DNA from: Filobasidium wieringae
Taxonomy: Eukaryota; Basidiomycota; Tremellomycetes; Filobasidiales; Filobasidiaceae
Reading direction: 5' to 3'
Length of the DNA: 64,000 nt
Assembly (NCBI GenBank): GCA_001600055.1
Contig: BCIV01000008.1
Span: 434,001-498,000, forward strand
Every line of letters begins with the position of its first letter. The first letter of the stretch is position 1. The notes below the pieces were generated by a model that had not been told where the DNA came from, made no database searches, and saw only the letters and a list, made by a program, of their open reading frames with translations. Of this stretch, positions 10,801 through 21,748 are shown piece by piece. A program made the position numbers and the translations under genes.

Positions 10801-12795
10801 TCGATCTTATGGGATGAAGCCGATGACGTGGTGCTCAAGCGTTTAATGGGTGATTATGGTCGTAATTGGAGACTCATCGCGGATCTCTTCAACTCTGCTC
10901 GTAACACTATCTCGACCGACAAACGAAGTGCTTGGGACTGTTACCATCGATGGGATCAGAAGTGGGGACCTTCCAAGGCGGCGGCGGCAGCGGCCAGTAA
11001 TGCCGCTGCGCCTGGAGAGCCTCTGCTTACTCCTGCACAGCAAGAGCTTCAACAGGCTCGCGCTCAAGCACAGGCGATGGCCATTGCCAATCATGCTCAA
11101 TCGGGGTCTACAGGCCCTCCTCCTGCCCCGGCTGCCATCACGATCCCCCCTCCGGCTCCTGTGGCGCCTGCTGCATTGCCTGCATCGGCGATCCCTACTA
11201 CTGCTAGCGTCACAGTCGGCGAGGAGAGTGTCAATCCCGATGGCGCTACATCACCGGGAGCTGCTAGAAGGGAAGCCAAGTTACAGCGAGAGGCTCGTTA
11301 CCAAGGATCCAAGAAGAAGGTTAGGAACAATACTATGCGGGATGCGATTCGAAGATCACAAAAAAGACGCGATATCAACCGGAAGAATAACAGTGAGTCG
11401 ATTCTGAACAGATATACCGATCGCCACATTGATCTCACTTGCTCTATAGTCCGTGATGCTGTCGATGGTCAACAGGTTGTGACGATCCATGAAAGCCATA
11501 CAGGGTTCCTTGCTCAACGCGGTGCACCTGTTCCCTCTCCGCAAGAGCTCAGTCAGCTTCAAGCTGAACGGTTTGCGGCGGAACAGGAAAAGCTACGTAA
11601 CATGCGTCTCGCCGAGCTACGTCAACAACAATTGGCGCAGCAACAGCGCTTACAGCAAGTGCAAATGCAGCAACATCAAGCTCAACAGCATCAGCAGCAG
11701 ATGCAACAGGCTCGGGCCTCTCAGACTCCACAAAATCAAACGAACGTTCAGACAGGAGGTGCAGGCAGTACACCGCAACTCACTGCCAATCCGCCTACCG
11801 CTGGGACTGGTCGACAACCGCCTACCCCGGGTGCAGCCCAGCAGATCGTCATGCAACAAAGTCAGATGGTCACACAAGCTTTACAGCAGGCGGCTCAGCA
11901 GCAGATCCAACAACAGGGACCAGGGAATAATGGAGTTCCTGGGGCAGTCAATACAGGCTCCACGCCCAACCCTACGGTGAACGCTCAGGGAGGTGCCATC
12001 TCTGCGAACCAGCAGCCGCGGGCGCAGATCACTGCACCGAACGTGATCACTTTGGCAAATGGGACGAGGTTGACTGTTCCTGTCAATCAAGGGTCGCCGA
12101 ATTTGAGGATGCAGAATCAGGCGCAGCAGCATATCGTCCAGCAAAGGACTGCCAATGGTGGAGCTGGTTCGCCTGTCAATACGGTGCAAGGTCAACCTGG
12201 CTCTGCACAAGGGTCGCCTCATTTGAACGGTCAAAACGCCTCTCGACCGGCTTCGAGGACCGGACAATCTAATGCACCGAACTCTCAGGGAGGGGCTGTA
12301 AGACCTGGTCAACCTGGAGCTACGGGGCAGGGCGCGCCGAGACAAGGTCAAGCGATCAACCACAATCAGGCAGTCATCACGTCGTTGCTACAAAAGGCGG
12401 GGATGTCGACTCTGAATCATATTCCGATCCCGCCCAAACCTGACGGAGGGCAATGGACAGCCACCGAGATTGTTCAACAACAGGTCGCTTACCTTCATGT
12501 GAGTGGTGTGGTATAGCTGTTCCGAGATCGAGTAACTTATAGAACCGTTTGTGCTTTGATTTAGAGATTATCGCAACAACATGGAATGCAAGCACAGGCT
12601 GCCAACAACGCTCGATCGGGAACGCCTACCAGTTCGAATGCAGGGAGCGCGAACGGAAGTAACGCGAACACCACAGCTGCCCCTAGCAATACGGCGAACA
12701 GTAGTAGTAATACGAGTGGGAATGCGACGCCTGCTACCGCCAAAGGACCTCCTGTGAAACAACAGCAAGTCACACCAAAACCGCCGGCAGCTTGA
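7820..12795 (+). CDS. EAF1: NuA4 histone acetyltransferase scaffold subunit EAF1/VID21
   Basis: Eaf1 (Vid21) is the platform that assembles the NuA4 histone H4/H2A acetyltransferase complex in the nucleus. After a disordered Pro/Ser-rich head comes an HSA domain (about 9400-9690: KDWKTVWREIQFLRTLERVE to AEVQVWWNA), which binds actin and actin-related proteins in this family. Next is an acidic tract rich in Asp/Glu, then a SANT/Myb domain (about 10800-10965: WDEADDVVLKRLMGDYG, NWRLIADLF, CYHRWDQKWGP). The C-terminal third is Gln/Pro/Asn-rich, as expected of an Eaf1/p400 tail. Introns include 8217-8283 and 10056-10122 (GTAAGC...CAG), the latter explaining an apparent frameshift. The product is about 1,500 residues. 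The first ATG at 7820 is used, but the start could be later. Antisense ORFs, one 279 codons long, are compositional shadows. Confidence 0.93.
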
Positions 12796-13196
12796 GGTGA
12801 AGGACGAAGTGGGTGGGTGGGTCTTGATGTATCAAATCCCGAGTAACGTTGTAATCATCATTGTCAGAATCTGTATCTTGTCTGAATCTATGGTTTGAAG
12901 AGCCGAGATGTTTGGATGTTCGCAGCTAGAAGATCAGAATGTTACCAAGCCAGGAAGAGTGGGATGGAGGGACGCTAGAACCTCCTCTTGCCGCGGTCAA
13001 CGAGCGATCTACGGTCTGACGTACGCATTGATCTCGGTCTCGTCCTAACACCCGTACTCTCGTTTGCTTGACAACACTCACTGCTTCCGTCTCTCGCTCT
13101 ATATTCTTCTCGTAGTCTGATTTCGGGCTTTGACATCTCATATTAACCGTAGACGAGTGCTCGGAAAGGTCACGAAGGAAATCGAATCGAATAACA
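12796..13196. other. Intergenic region EAF1-VPS55
   Basis: About 400 bp between two genes on the same strand. It should hold the EAF1 3' untranslated region and the VPS55 promoter. I see no additional gene; the minus-strand frame at 12926-13141 lacks recognisable features. Confidence 0.5.
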
Positions 13197-13905
13197 ATGG
13201 TTTCTGCTGGCTTGAAGAGTGAGTTCTCGTTCTCCGGCGCAAACCTCGACGAACAGTGGGGGAAGTTTTACCTGGTTCTGACTATTCGTCTCTGATTCTA
13301 TCCTTGCTCGCGGACGATTCATCCTGGTTCCATTGGAAACCACTCGAAATGGAATGGCAACGAAACAGCCGTAGTGGGCTTGGCGTTCGTGTTGGCAATG
13401 GGGTTCTTACTGGTCATCCTCTCTTGCGCCTTGTGGTCGAATTGGTTACCGCTTTTGACGGGTATGCTACGTTCTTGCACTCGGACGACGGATAAGGCGG
13501 ACGGAAGAGCTGATCCTGCTTATGAACTTGATAGCCATTACCTTTGTGCTCGCACCTATACCCAACTCTCTATGTTCCCGGTTCGCGGGCGCTGACGATA
13601 TCTCTCCAGAACACAACAAGTGGGTCTTCTACGATCTTATGCTCTATCGCAAGGGGATCTGAGCTGGTGTTTTCGTCTGTGAATCATCTCTAAACTTCCG
13701 CACCCACAGCTCATATACGGATTTCGGTCACTTCCTGACCGCCTTCATCCTCATCTCTGCCCTTTCGCAACCAATCATATTGACTCATTCCGGGCTGGTA
13801 CATCCAGCCGCAGCATGGATGAGCGTATTAGGGGGAGGTTTGGTTTGGGCAACGATCATGGTCTATGGGAGGTTGTTCCGGGAAGAGAGAGGTTACGATT
13901 TCTAA
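13197..13905 (+). CDS. VPS55: Vacuolar protein sorting protein Vps55 (OB-RGRP family)
   Basis: A small four-pass endosomal membrane protein that works with Vps68 in late endosome to vacuole transport. Four exons can be read: 13197-13218, 13369-13461, 13508-13619 and 13710-13905. Splicing gives MVSAGLKTVVGLAFVLAMGF, then LLVILSCALWSNWLPLL, ITFVLAPIPNSLC, GADDISPEHNNSYTDFGHF and SALSQPIILTHSGLV, ending FREERGYDF. The family signature FLLVILSCAL...LAPIPN is intact and four hydrophobic segments are present. The 150-nt first intron contains an in-frame-looking stretch that can mislead gene callers into a false N-terminus (FHWKPLEMEWQ); the homologous start and phase show it is intronic. Product about 140 residues, the usual family length. 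Very secure. Confidence 0.94.
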
Positions 13906-14169
13906 TCGTAGATCAAGCGAGGTCGAATAGCATTAGTGGGGCAAGAACGTCCCAGGGGACAGAATGACGGTCAGAGAGGAGTTGTATTGCAGTCGTTTCA
14001 TAGGTTCACTGTCGTTTGTACAAGGAAATGGACATAAGGTCATCGAGATCGCCGGAAGCTAATTTGTCGGATTTGACCATGACCATATTTCGGAGAGCTG
14101 AGCAACGAATAGTTCAGTGAGATCGCTTGTTCCTCGCCAGAGCGATACGGCAGATACAACCTCGCAACA

Positions 14170-15133
14170 ATGTCAGAATCAACCAAGCAAGGCCCTACCT
14201 ATGTCATCGGTCAGTCTCTTCAACCAACCGTAAAGCGGCGTTCCGAGGATGAACTGAATTGTTTCGTTTCTTTCCTGACTAGAGCATATGGAGGAGGATG
14301 ACGATCAGACTCGAACACTCCCTCCTTGGGTTCTCCTAGAGTGGGTAGTTGGATTTTGATATCATGACGGATCTTACGAGCTGATGAGCGTCGTCCGCTT
14401 AGGTACGGTCAGATGCTCAAAGTAGCCTCCCCCAGCTCAACCGTAGGATTTACCTCCCTCTCGGCCTCGACCCACTCAACCATCTCAACTCAGCTCGAAA
14501 CGGTCATCTCCAGCTCAAGCTCGTCCCCCAACAAACCCCCCTGCAAGTTCTTCGTCTCCCAAGATCCAATCCTTTCCTACCTCTCCAGCACCTCCCCTCC
14601 CACCCCACTAAGCAAAGTCTGTTTGCTCGACCCTAAAGCTCCCAAGGCACTTTCTCCCTCGGACGCAGAAGAGTTCGATTTCTTCCTGTTTGGAGGGATC
14701 TTGGGTGACGATCCTCCTCGTGATCGAACGGGAGAATTGAGGAGGATGGGTTTCGAAGGAAGACATTTGAGAGACGTTCAGATGACTACGGACACGGCGT
14801 TGCATGTGACCAAGATCGTCGTAGAGGACAAGAGTGAGTGTAATTAGGCGGTACGGAGACCGATCGTGCTGAGCGTTTTTCCGTCTAGTTCCTCTGGAGG
14901 AAATAAAATACGTAGACTACCCCACAATCTCGTTCAACGCTCAAGAATCCGTCGAAATGCCTTTCCGTACGTCTCGTCTAATAGCACTTGTTTGATCGAA
15001 TCTCTTCTGAACCCTCTCACTCTCGACTGACGGACCCACAGGTTACGTGGCCGATGACAAGAGGGAACCTATCCTGCCAGAAGGGATGAGGGAGCTTTTG
15101 GAAAAGGATCTCAACAGGACTTTCGAATTTTAG
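14170..15133 (+). CDS. SFM1: SPOUT-type protein-arginine methyltransferase Sfm1
   Basis: Resembles yeast Sfm1, which monomethylates an arginine of ribosomal protein Rps3. A 10-residue extension precedes the family start: YVIEHMEEDDDQT, then WVLLEYGQML after two introns (14211-14281 and 14341-14402). These match the Sfm1 opening (YIIEHMEE...WVILEYSQ). VCLLDPKAPKALSPSDAEEF, FFLFGGILGDDPPRDRTGEL and RHLRDVQMTTDTAL follow, which is the SPOUT knot and AdoMet-binding loop region. The end is EIKYVDYPTISFNAQESVEM, then FRYVADDKREPILPEGMREL, closing at NRTFEF. A serine-rich insert separates the first strand from the knot. Product about 260 residues, slightly longer than the yeast enzyme. Substrate assignment is by family; the identification itself is strong. 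Confidence 0.9.
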
Positions 15134-16165
15134 AAGCGGTTGTACATAATCAAACTTGGCATCATGGCCGGTACGAGTCACGTATGCCTCACGATCCATC
15201 GTTCATTACACTTGACACCAGGAATGCTCCTGTTACTATCGTTCGTTCCTGCATAGTGATTCACCGATGTTAGTGGATTGTCTGTTCCTGACGTCTCAGT
15301 ATATGTGTGCATGCATTTGCTGCGTTATGGGCGATTGAGTACTGCCTAGTCCTCGCTGCTGGAGGTAAGTTCCTTCTTTCCAACGTGTTGTGACAGTCGA
15401 AACCAATCTTCCTCTTCTCACGTCAGGTAAATTGTGGAACTCAGCTTAGGGTAGGGCTGTCAATTCAGCAATCGACCATGGACTCGATCCATTGATCCAC
15501 CAAGCTAAAGGACAATGGGCATACTCTCATCCTCCCGTTCCTGCCCCTTCTCCCAAATCACAAGAGGCTGCTCTGAAATGGGAAACATTCCGCTTTGAGC
15601 ACTTTCGGAAGGCATTCGTAAAGCTCAATGGTCCGTCAGGGGTCATCGATCCTCCGATCACCTGTCGCTGGATGTGCTAGACAGTGGTCTACTTATTTGC
15701 GATCGGCCTAAATTCTCTTGCCACTTCGGTTATGTATGCTGGCTGGCTCACAAATCTGTGCATGCTATTTCGAGGAATTTCTACCCCTATGGTGAGCATG
15801 CTCTGACCTAGGGTAATCGCACGTGCGCGTCCTCGACATTATCTAGTCGCAACCGGTGCGGCTATCTGCTTCGTATCAGTCTCGACGCACCCTATGGTAA
15901 ATTCCTGTGGCCTTGGTTGAGTAAGACTAAGATGGATCTGCTGTACCGGTGAGCTAAGAGCAGCAAAATCCCTTCTTTCGATCCGAAACGAATATGCGGA
16001 ATTTACACGGCAAAAATACGTGGAAAGCATAAAAGATTCAGATGATTATCATAGAGCAACCCAAAATCGATCAGACAAATCAATCGCCCCAGCGTTAAAA
16101 GGTATACCTGACCAGCCTAGCTAGATAGAAGAACCACTTCCCATAATTTGACCCCTTCACTGCGC
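15134..16165. other. Gap without a convincing gene; some protein-like open stretches
   Basis: About 1 kb between SFM1 and the end of the AsnRS gene. On the plus strand, one frame is open from about 15478 to 15680 (QAKGQWAYSHPPVPAPSP, ALKWETFRFEHFRKAF) and, after a TAG at 15678, stays open to about 15808 with a strongly hydrophobic run (YLFAIGLNSLATSVMYAGWL). Another hydrophobic stretch precedes it near 15310-15360 (HAFAALWAIEYCLVLAAG). An ATG at 15165 followed by a good GTATGC donor could begin a short spliced gene, but I cannot connect these pieces in one consistent phase. This may be a small membrane protein with damaged or mis-assembled sequence, a pseudogene, or chance. Confidence 0.3.
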
Positions 16166-18457
16166 TCAGGGTTGAGCGTGACCAGGGTAACGAGGGTACA
16201 ACGAAACCTCTCGGACAGTATGCCTGTTCAAGAGCCAGGCGAGAATCCTTTCTGTTCCGAGTCCATATCTAGGTGTCAAGTATATTAGCAATTGCAGTCA
16301 AGCATCCACAATAATATTCGAGCTCACCCTCCGTGCTCCATCGTTCCGTAAGTTCGCTGATCGTTATACCTGTAGAGAAAAGCGTGTGATCAGCCATCTG
16401 CAAGAACCCAAGACGAAATATAACGGGCTTACCAGTAGTAAGGGGTAGGGTCAATTCCGTGCTCCTTGTAACCCTCTAACAACTGAGCGAGATCGGTAAT
16501 TCTCATTGATCCTCCAACAATCTCTCCAACACCAGGCATCAGAAGATCACAACTCTCGGTGAAGTGCTCGTCGCCGGGACATCGCTTCATGTAGAACGCC
16601 TTCATGGCTCGAGGGAACCCGGTGATGAACATAGGAACGTTCAAAATGTCGGTCATCTTCCTCTCAGCAGCTTCGGCGATGTCATCTCCGACCTCGTGAG
16701 GACGGGGGGCGACACTGGGATCGTCGTCCTGGAAGAGGATCTGGTGCTCGTTGAGCCATTCAATGGCCTTCTTGTAATCCATGCGCAAGAATGGTCGGGA
16801 GGGAGCGTTGAAGTTAGGGTTAAGTTCTCGGACGAGCTTTCCAGCGACTGGGTCGGCGAGAACGGATTCGACACTCTCGCAGATCTGGAAACGCTCAATT
16901 GGTAGTCAGTATCGGGAAGAGAATAGATGAATCCAGTACAACATACCATAGCCTCGATGTGGTTCATCAAATCGTCGAAGTTGATAAAGGCAAGTTCACC
17001 CTCGATGTGAGTGTACTCGGCCAAATGTCTAAAGCAATCCAGGCCAAGCGATTTAGTCGCGTCTTCCAATCTGCCTCCAAATCGAAAATCAGACTGACCT
17101 TCGTGTGTGACTGTTCTCAGCCCTGAAACTCTCCTGAACACAGAAGACGTCTCCCAAACTAGGCAGACAGGTCTCCAAGAACAACTGACTGCTCTGGGTC
17201 AAATAAGCTTCCGAACCATAGTAGTTGAACTTGAACAACGTCGATCCTCCTTCCACAGAAGTCTGAACGATACAGGGAGGGGTGACTTCGAGGACGGTGT
17301 TGCGTGCGTAGAAGGAACGGAAGGCGGTAAGGAGGGAAGCTCGGACACGCATGATGGCAGCCGGGGTTTCCGCACGGAGGTCGAGGTGTCGAAGACGTTG
17401 ACGGACTGAGGGGTCGGCGTGCTATGTATTGTCAGATTCAGAATCAGTGATGCACCGAGCACGACTGTCTGGGAAGATCTGACTTACCTCGTTGAACATG
17501 CTCGCGTATGAATCGGTTCCGGTGGGAGCCTTTCCAATGATCCTCCACCAATCCGCAGCCAACTCGTGACCACCTGGAGCAGACTTTCCCTCAGGAACGG
17601 CCTTCAGTTCTCCGGTAACCTCAATGGTACATTCAGTAACAAGGTCTAGAGCGTCCAAGGTTTTGGCCAAGTCACCAGTAAGGACAAGCTGGAGGTAACC
17701 AGTTCCATCTCGAAGGGTGATGAAGGTCATCTGAGCTTGCTGACGGAGACGGTGAACCCAACCAAAGACTCGAACTCGCTTGTTGCGGAAGTCAGCAAGG
17801 TGACCGATCTTGACCTGTGTCAGTGGGAGATGGAGAGAGTGTCAGATCCCAGTCAAAGGATGCCTGTACATGTGAACAACGATCTCACCTTCGAAGCAGT
17901 AGCAAGCGAGGTGTCCTCCTTCAGAACAATCTTTCCAGCCTCCTCCCTTCTCTTCAACTCCCTGTCAGCCTTCTCCTTCTCAGCCTTTGCGGTAGCCTCC
18001 TTGTTCTCCTCAGCCTTCTTAACCTTCTTCCAATGAGCATCCACAAACTTCTTGTTCTTCTTCATCGCGGCAGCAGAGATGGGCTGCCAATCGTTGATTT
18101 CAGGGCTATCGGGCTTGCGGACCATGATAGGACGGTTGATCTGAGCTTCGGCGCTGGGGAAGGAGGTCAATAGAGCGTGAAGGACAGTAAGGAAAGGAGC
18201 AGTGGAGGTTCCGGTAGCGGAAGCCTCATCGGATCCAGCCTTCTCGTCGACGTATATGGCCTCTGATTACCGCATCATCCGAATACATGAGCATTATTGC
18301 ATCAACTGACTCCAAGCCGGAAGATAGTCTTACCTTCCTGAGTACCAGTCTCAACACCTCCCTGGGTCTTCTCCTCACCAACCTTTTCAGAAACTCCAAG
18401 GGTCTCAGCGACCTTGTGCGTGATATCAGAGACAGCCTCTTGGATGGATTGAGACAT
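16166..18457 (-). CDS. DED81: Cytosolic asparaginyl-tRNA synthetase
   Basis: Charges tRNA-Asn with asparagine in the cytosol. The N-terminal extension contains a lysine/glutamate-rich coiled region (AAMKKNKKFVDAHWKKVKK), typical of eukaryotic cytosolic AsnRS. The OB-fold anticodon-binding domain follows (VKIGHLADFRNKRVRVFGWV, TFITLRDGTGYLQLVLTGDL). The class II catalytic domain follows: motif 2 region VFCVQESFRAENSHTRRH with HLAEYTHIEGELAF, and motif 3 near the end, GYGLGTERILAWLL. The AsnRS-specific string VPEGKSAPGGHEL supports Asn rather than Asp. The protein ends YPGHAQP. The start is the ATG at 18457. Motif order and length (about 610 residues) fit the family. Very secure. Confidence 0.96.
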
Positions 18458-19064
18458 ATTGTACGACTATAATCCTACAGAGTACTGTTTGACCCTCGAG
18501 GAAGCTGATATAGCCAGGGTTTCGTATAATAATAGGAAGGTGCGTGACTCGAGTAAGACGAACGAATCCTGAGCCTGACATGTTTATCCTACCAACTTTC
18601 TCAAGCGCTAACGGCGCGTTTCATATGCAAATCGCTGATGCAGATCATGCCTGCACACAAGCTGTTGACTTTCTGCTTTATGTGGACTGATACTCGTCCA
18701 CCACTTACGCATGAAGCTGAGTCTTACCAGAAGGCCCGAAGTAAACACAGACCCAGGTTTATGGTTTGCGTCGAGTGCAAGTACTCCTAGATTGCAACGG
18801 CTTCAGATGCAACGGGTCGCTGACTTGGTGGCGTCATGTGGAAGGGTTTCTGCATATTGCATGTGATCAGAACACAAATGGTTGCCATTGATGTCGTCGA
18901 TGCGCGTACCGAGGCCGAGGAGGAATAGAGGCTAGTGGCAGTCATAACATTCGCTCTCCTTAGGTATGGGAAGGAACAAGAGCTTGAATCGTTGAAGATG
19001 ATTGCGTATGTATGGATATGTGGCACGGATTTACATCGACGACAGTGGTCAGCCTCCACGTCTT
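18458..19064. other. Upstream region of AsnRS gene / downstream of DUS2
   Basis: About 600 bp holding the AsnRS promoter. A TGACTC core, the half-site bound by Gcn4-type bZIP factors in fungi, lies at 18545-18550, about 90 bp upstream of the AsnRS start; a single 6-bp match is weak evidence. The minus-strand frame at 18787-19068 runs toward DUS2 but shows no recognisable features. Confidence 0.4.
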
Positions 19065-20933
19065 TCAACCATTCATCATAGCCTCCTCATCTACTTCTTC
19101 CTGAGCGACAACTCTCTCGTTCACAGGCTCGTCGACCACCCTTCCCTCATCTTCCGCTTCTTTTCGTTGTGCCCAAATATCCGGCTCGCCCGTCGTCTCA
19201 ACCTCCGACGGCTCTTTCCCGTATGCCTTCGGATCCCGCTTGATCAAGGTCTCCTTGAGCTCCAGGACGAATTTGCGCCCCTTTTCCCTCGCCTCTTCCA
19301 TATCGAGGTCCCAAATCGCCAAAGCATCCTCAATAGTCTTTGCCGCGGAAACCTTCTGACTGATCTCATGCTTCTCCCTTTTCCCCATCATCGAGATCGG
19401 TTGAGGAGAAGGTTTGAATTGAGCCAACAAGAATTTCGTATTACTGTAATGATTGCCCAAGTATACGACAAGGGGTAAGAACTGATTGGGTACCAATTCT
19501 TCCGCGTTGGAAACGGGTCCTTCCGGTCGGAAAATGGAAGGATTCGATTCCGCTGCTCTGGCGATCATGACTGACGATACACCCGTCTCCTCTCTTATGG
19601 ATTCCCAATTGTTCCATCCCTGACCGTCTCCATTGCATATGACTGGTACTCCTCTCCTCTTTCCGAGTTGGACGATATCCCCTAATCTCTCCCATAAAGC
19701 TTTCGTGGTACTTCTCATATCCCGCGTTCGGCAGTGAACCGTGAGACATCGCACTCCTGTTCGAAGGATCCGGGAGGCAAGGTGAAGGGTTCCTGGTTGT
19801 TCTGGCAGTAACCGGATTTTGCAAGAGATGGGGAGGGGGATGGATTTCAATAGATTCCGGAGGATATCTAACAGTAGATCTGGAGTCGAAAGAAGGGCAG
19901 CTCCCATTCCACCATGTACGCTATAGCGCAACAGAAATCAAGGTCTCAATAATGGGATCCGATCCAGATAACTTTGCAACGACCTACGAGAATGGTTTAG
20001 GACAACCACAATTCAAATCGCTGTGATCCCGTAATCATTTAGCGCAAAGGTCTATCTATGCCTTGGGCGAGAAAAAAGACTCACAATCCCGCAACATCCT
20101 GTTGAACAACCTTTGCCGCTTGAACAGCTAATTCCGGATTAGACGATCCGATTTGAAAGATCACTACTCTCAACCGCAGTAAGCAAGATCACGAAAGAGT
20201 AAGTATTCTGCTCTTGTATAATATGAAACAGCGAGGAAAGGACGAACAGAATGGTTTCTCCACCGGATGACATTGGAAGATAGGTTTCCCATCTCCTCCC
20301 TTTTTGGAATACGTTATCACACCCGTTTTAGCTGTGTCCGGAGTGTCATGACATCGATTGAATCAGTACTCGGTAGTTGTGAGAATAACAAGAGAGAAAT
20401 ACCCACGATCGACCAATCTTTCTGCTCCTATGATTGCCTTGTCGACGACTTCTGGACCCCAGACAAGGCCAGCTTGATAGTGCAAGGACAGTAATCTCTA
20501 CCAGAGCAAGAGAATAGGATGTATTAGGGGAATCGCAACTTGCATACGCTTGGAGAATAGACTCACGGTAGGTACTGCAGCAGAAAGAATTGTTCAAGCA
20601 CGTTTCAGAAAGGAGACGGTCAGTCTCTTGCTCTACCTAGTACATCTCAATTAGGAGGAGACGATACTCACAACTACCAGTCCGTACCATTGGAGCAAGT
20701 ACTAACTTGTTCTCATAATTGATTTCCTTCTCGTACGTCCTCTTGTGTTCGATGTTCATGTTCATCTCCCGTTCGACCAACTCCTCCACTGAGGTCACGG
20801 TTGAGGACGAGGGTTCTGCATTCTCTGTAAGAGCAGCAGAGGACATAGAAGAAACTTCTAATTTAGGGCGTTTAGAGGAAGGAGACGGGGACCGAGTGGA
20901 TACTCGTTTGGTAGGTAATACTGGATTCGTCAT
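19065..20933 (-). CDS. DUS2: tRNA-dihydrouridine(20) synthase Dus2
   Basis: FMN enzyme that reduces U20 in the D-loop of tRNAs. From the ATG at 20933: a Ser/Pro/Lys-rich head with RSPSPSSKRPKLEV, then NYENKLVLAPMVRTGSC (start of the TIM barrel) and the active-site segment FDLNCGCPKPFSVHGGMGAA, assembled over two introns and containing the catalytic cysteine. SIPLPISCKIRLLPEQ, VRCLTVHCRTRDMRS, VPVICNGDGQGWNNW and MIARAAESNPSIF follow, all standard Dus2 blocks. The charged tail ends VDEEAMMNG. No double-stranded RNA-binding domain is seen, unlike the human protein. The frame stays open upstream to a second ATG at 21059, adding 42 basic, acid-poor residues that look like a mitochondrial presequence. 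Identification very secure; choice of start is open. Confidence 0.94.
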
Positions 20934-21748
20934 GTTTTTTTCCGGAAAGTTTTGGTTGAGGATGAAGGTAGCGGTATGGATCGATTTGGGCTGGCTGAAG
21001 ACGTAGTATATGCTTGATAATCTGATAGGCTGGCTTTTGATGTAATGCCGAAGTAACATGAATGGTTGTTACTTCAGATCTCAGGTTGCCAGTTGCCAGG
21101 TTGAGTCGAACGATAATAATATCGATTGTTATTGAAGTGGAAAGAAAGTCGCTTGAATGAATTCGTTTTTCGCGTGCAAGAATGGATGGATCGAGTATGT
21201 TGTACCCCATATACCATGTGCCATGGAAGCCTTACAGCCCGGATCACAGTCTGACCTGTCTGAAGAGGGTTGTGTACTGGCTCAGACTGTTCGACGATGT
21301 TAGTTTTACTACGCTGAGGCAATCGATGAAACCGTTTAATTATCTCTCGCAAAAAGACAGTGTTATAGCCCGAGATCCCCGAAGGGATCCACAGGCCTAT
21401 CCATCATTGAACCAGTGAATGGCCGAAGCCACACAATCCCAGGTTCCTTCCTGAAGACAATGTGTCGCTGTGCAATGGGAAGGACCCCGAGACCCCTGCA
21501 AGCTAATTGAAGGCTTGAATGAAACAGAGCTGCCAAGGTAAGTATGATAAGTACCGACTACAACCGCGTTTTGTGGTAACAAACGGGGCGTCTATGCCTG
21601 TTGAGGCACATTACCGGTTATTGACTCTCGGCGCGTACCGTTCATTCAACTTCCACAATCGCAGTGACGAACTCATCCGCAAGAATGTAGCATACTCGCT
21701 CACTTGTAATGACCCTCCCATCTCTTCCCTAACCTACTCAGTCCACCC
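20934..21748. other. Divergent intergenic region DUS2-PEX6
   Basis: About 815 bp between divergent genes, expected to hold both promoters. The DUS2 frame remains open as far as 21059, so part of this region may be translated. Beyond that I see no gene; the short frames on both strands lack recognisable features. Confidence 0.45.

Noticed and set aside
13219..13368. Apparent N-terminal extension or frameshift in VPS55 (FHWKPLEMEWQ text).
   Set aside because: Joining 13218 to 13369 gives MVSAGLKTVVGLAF, which matches the Vps55 start; the text in between is intronic.
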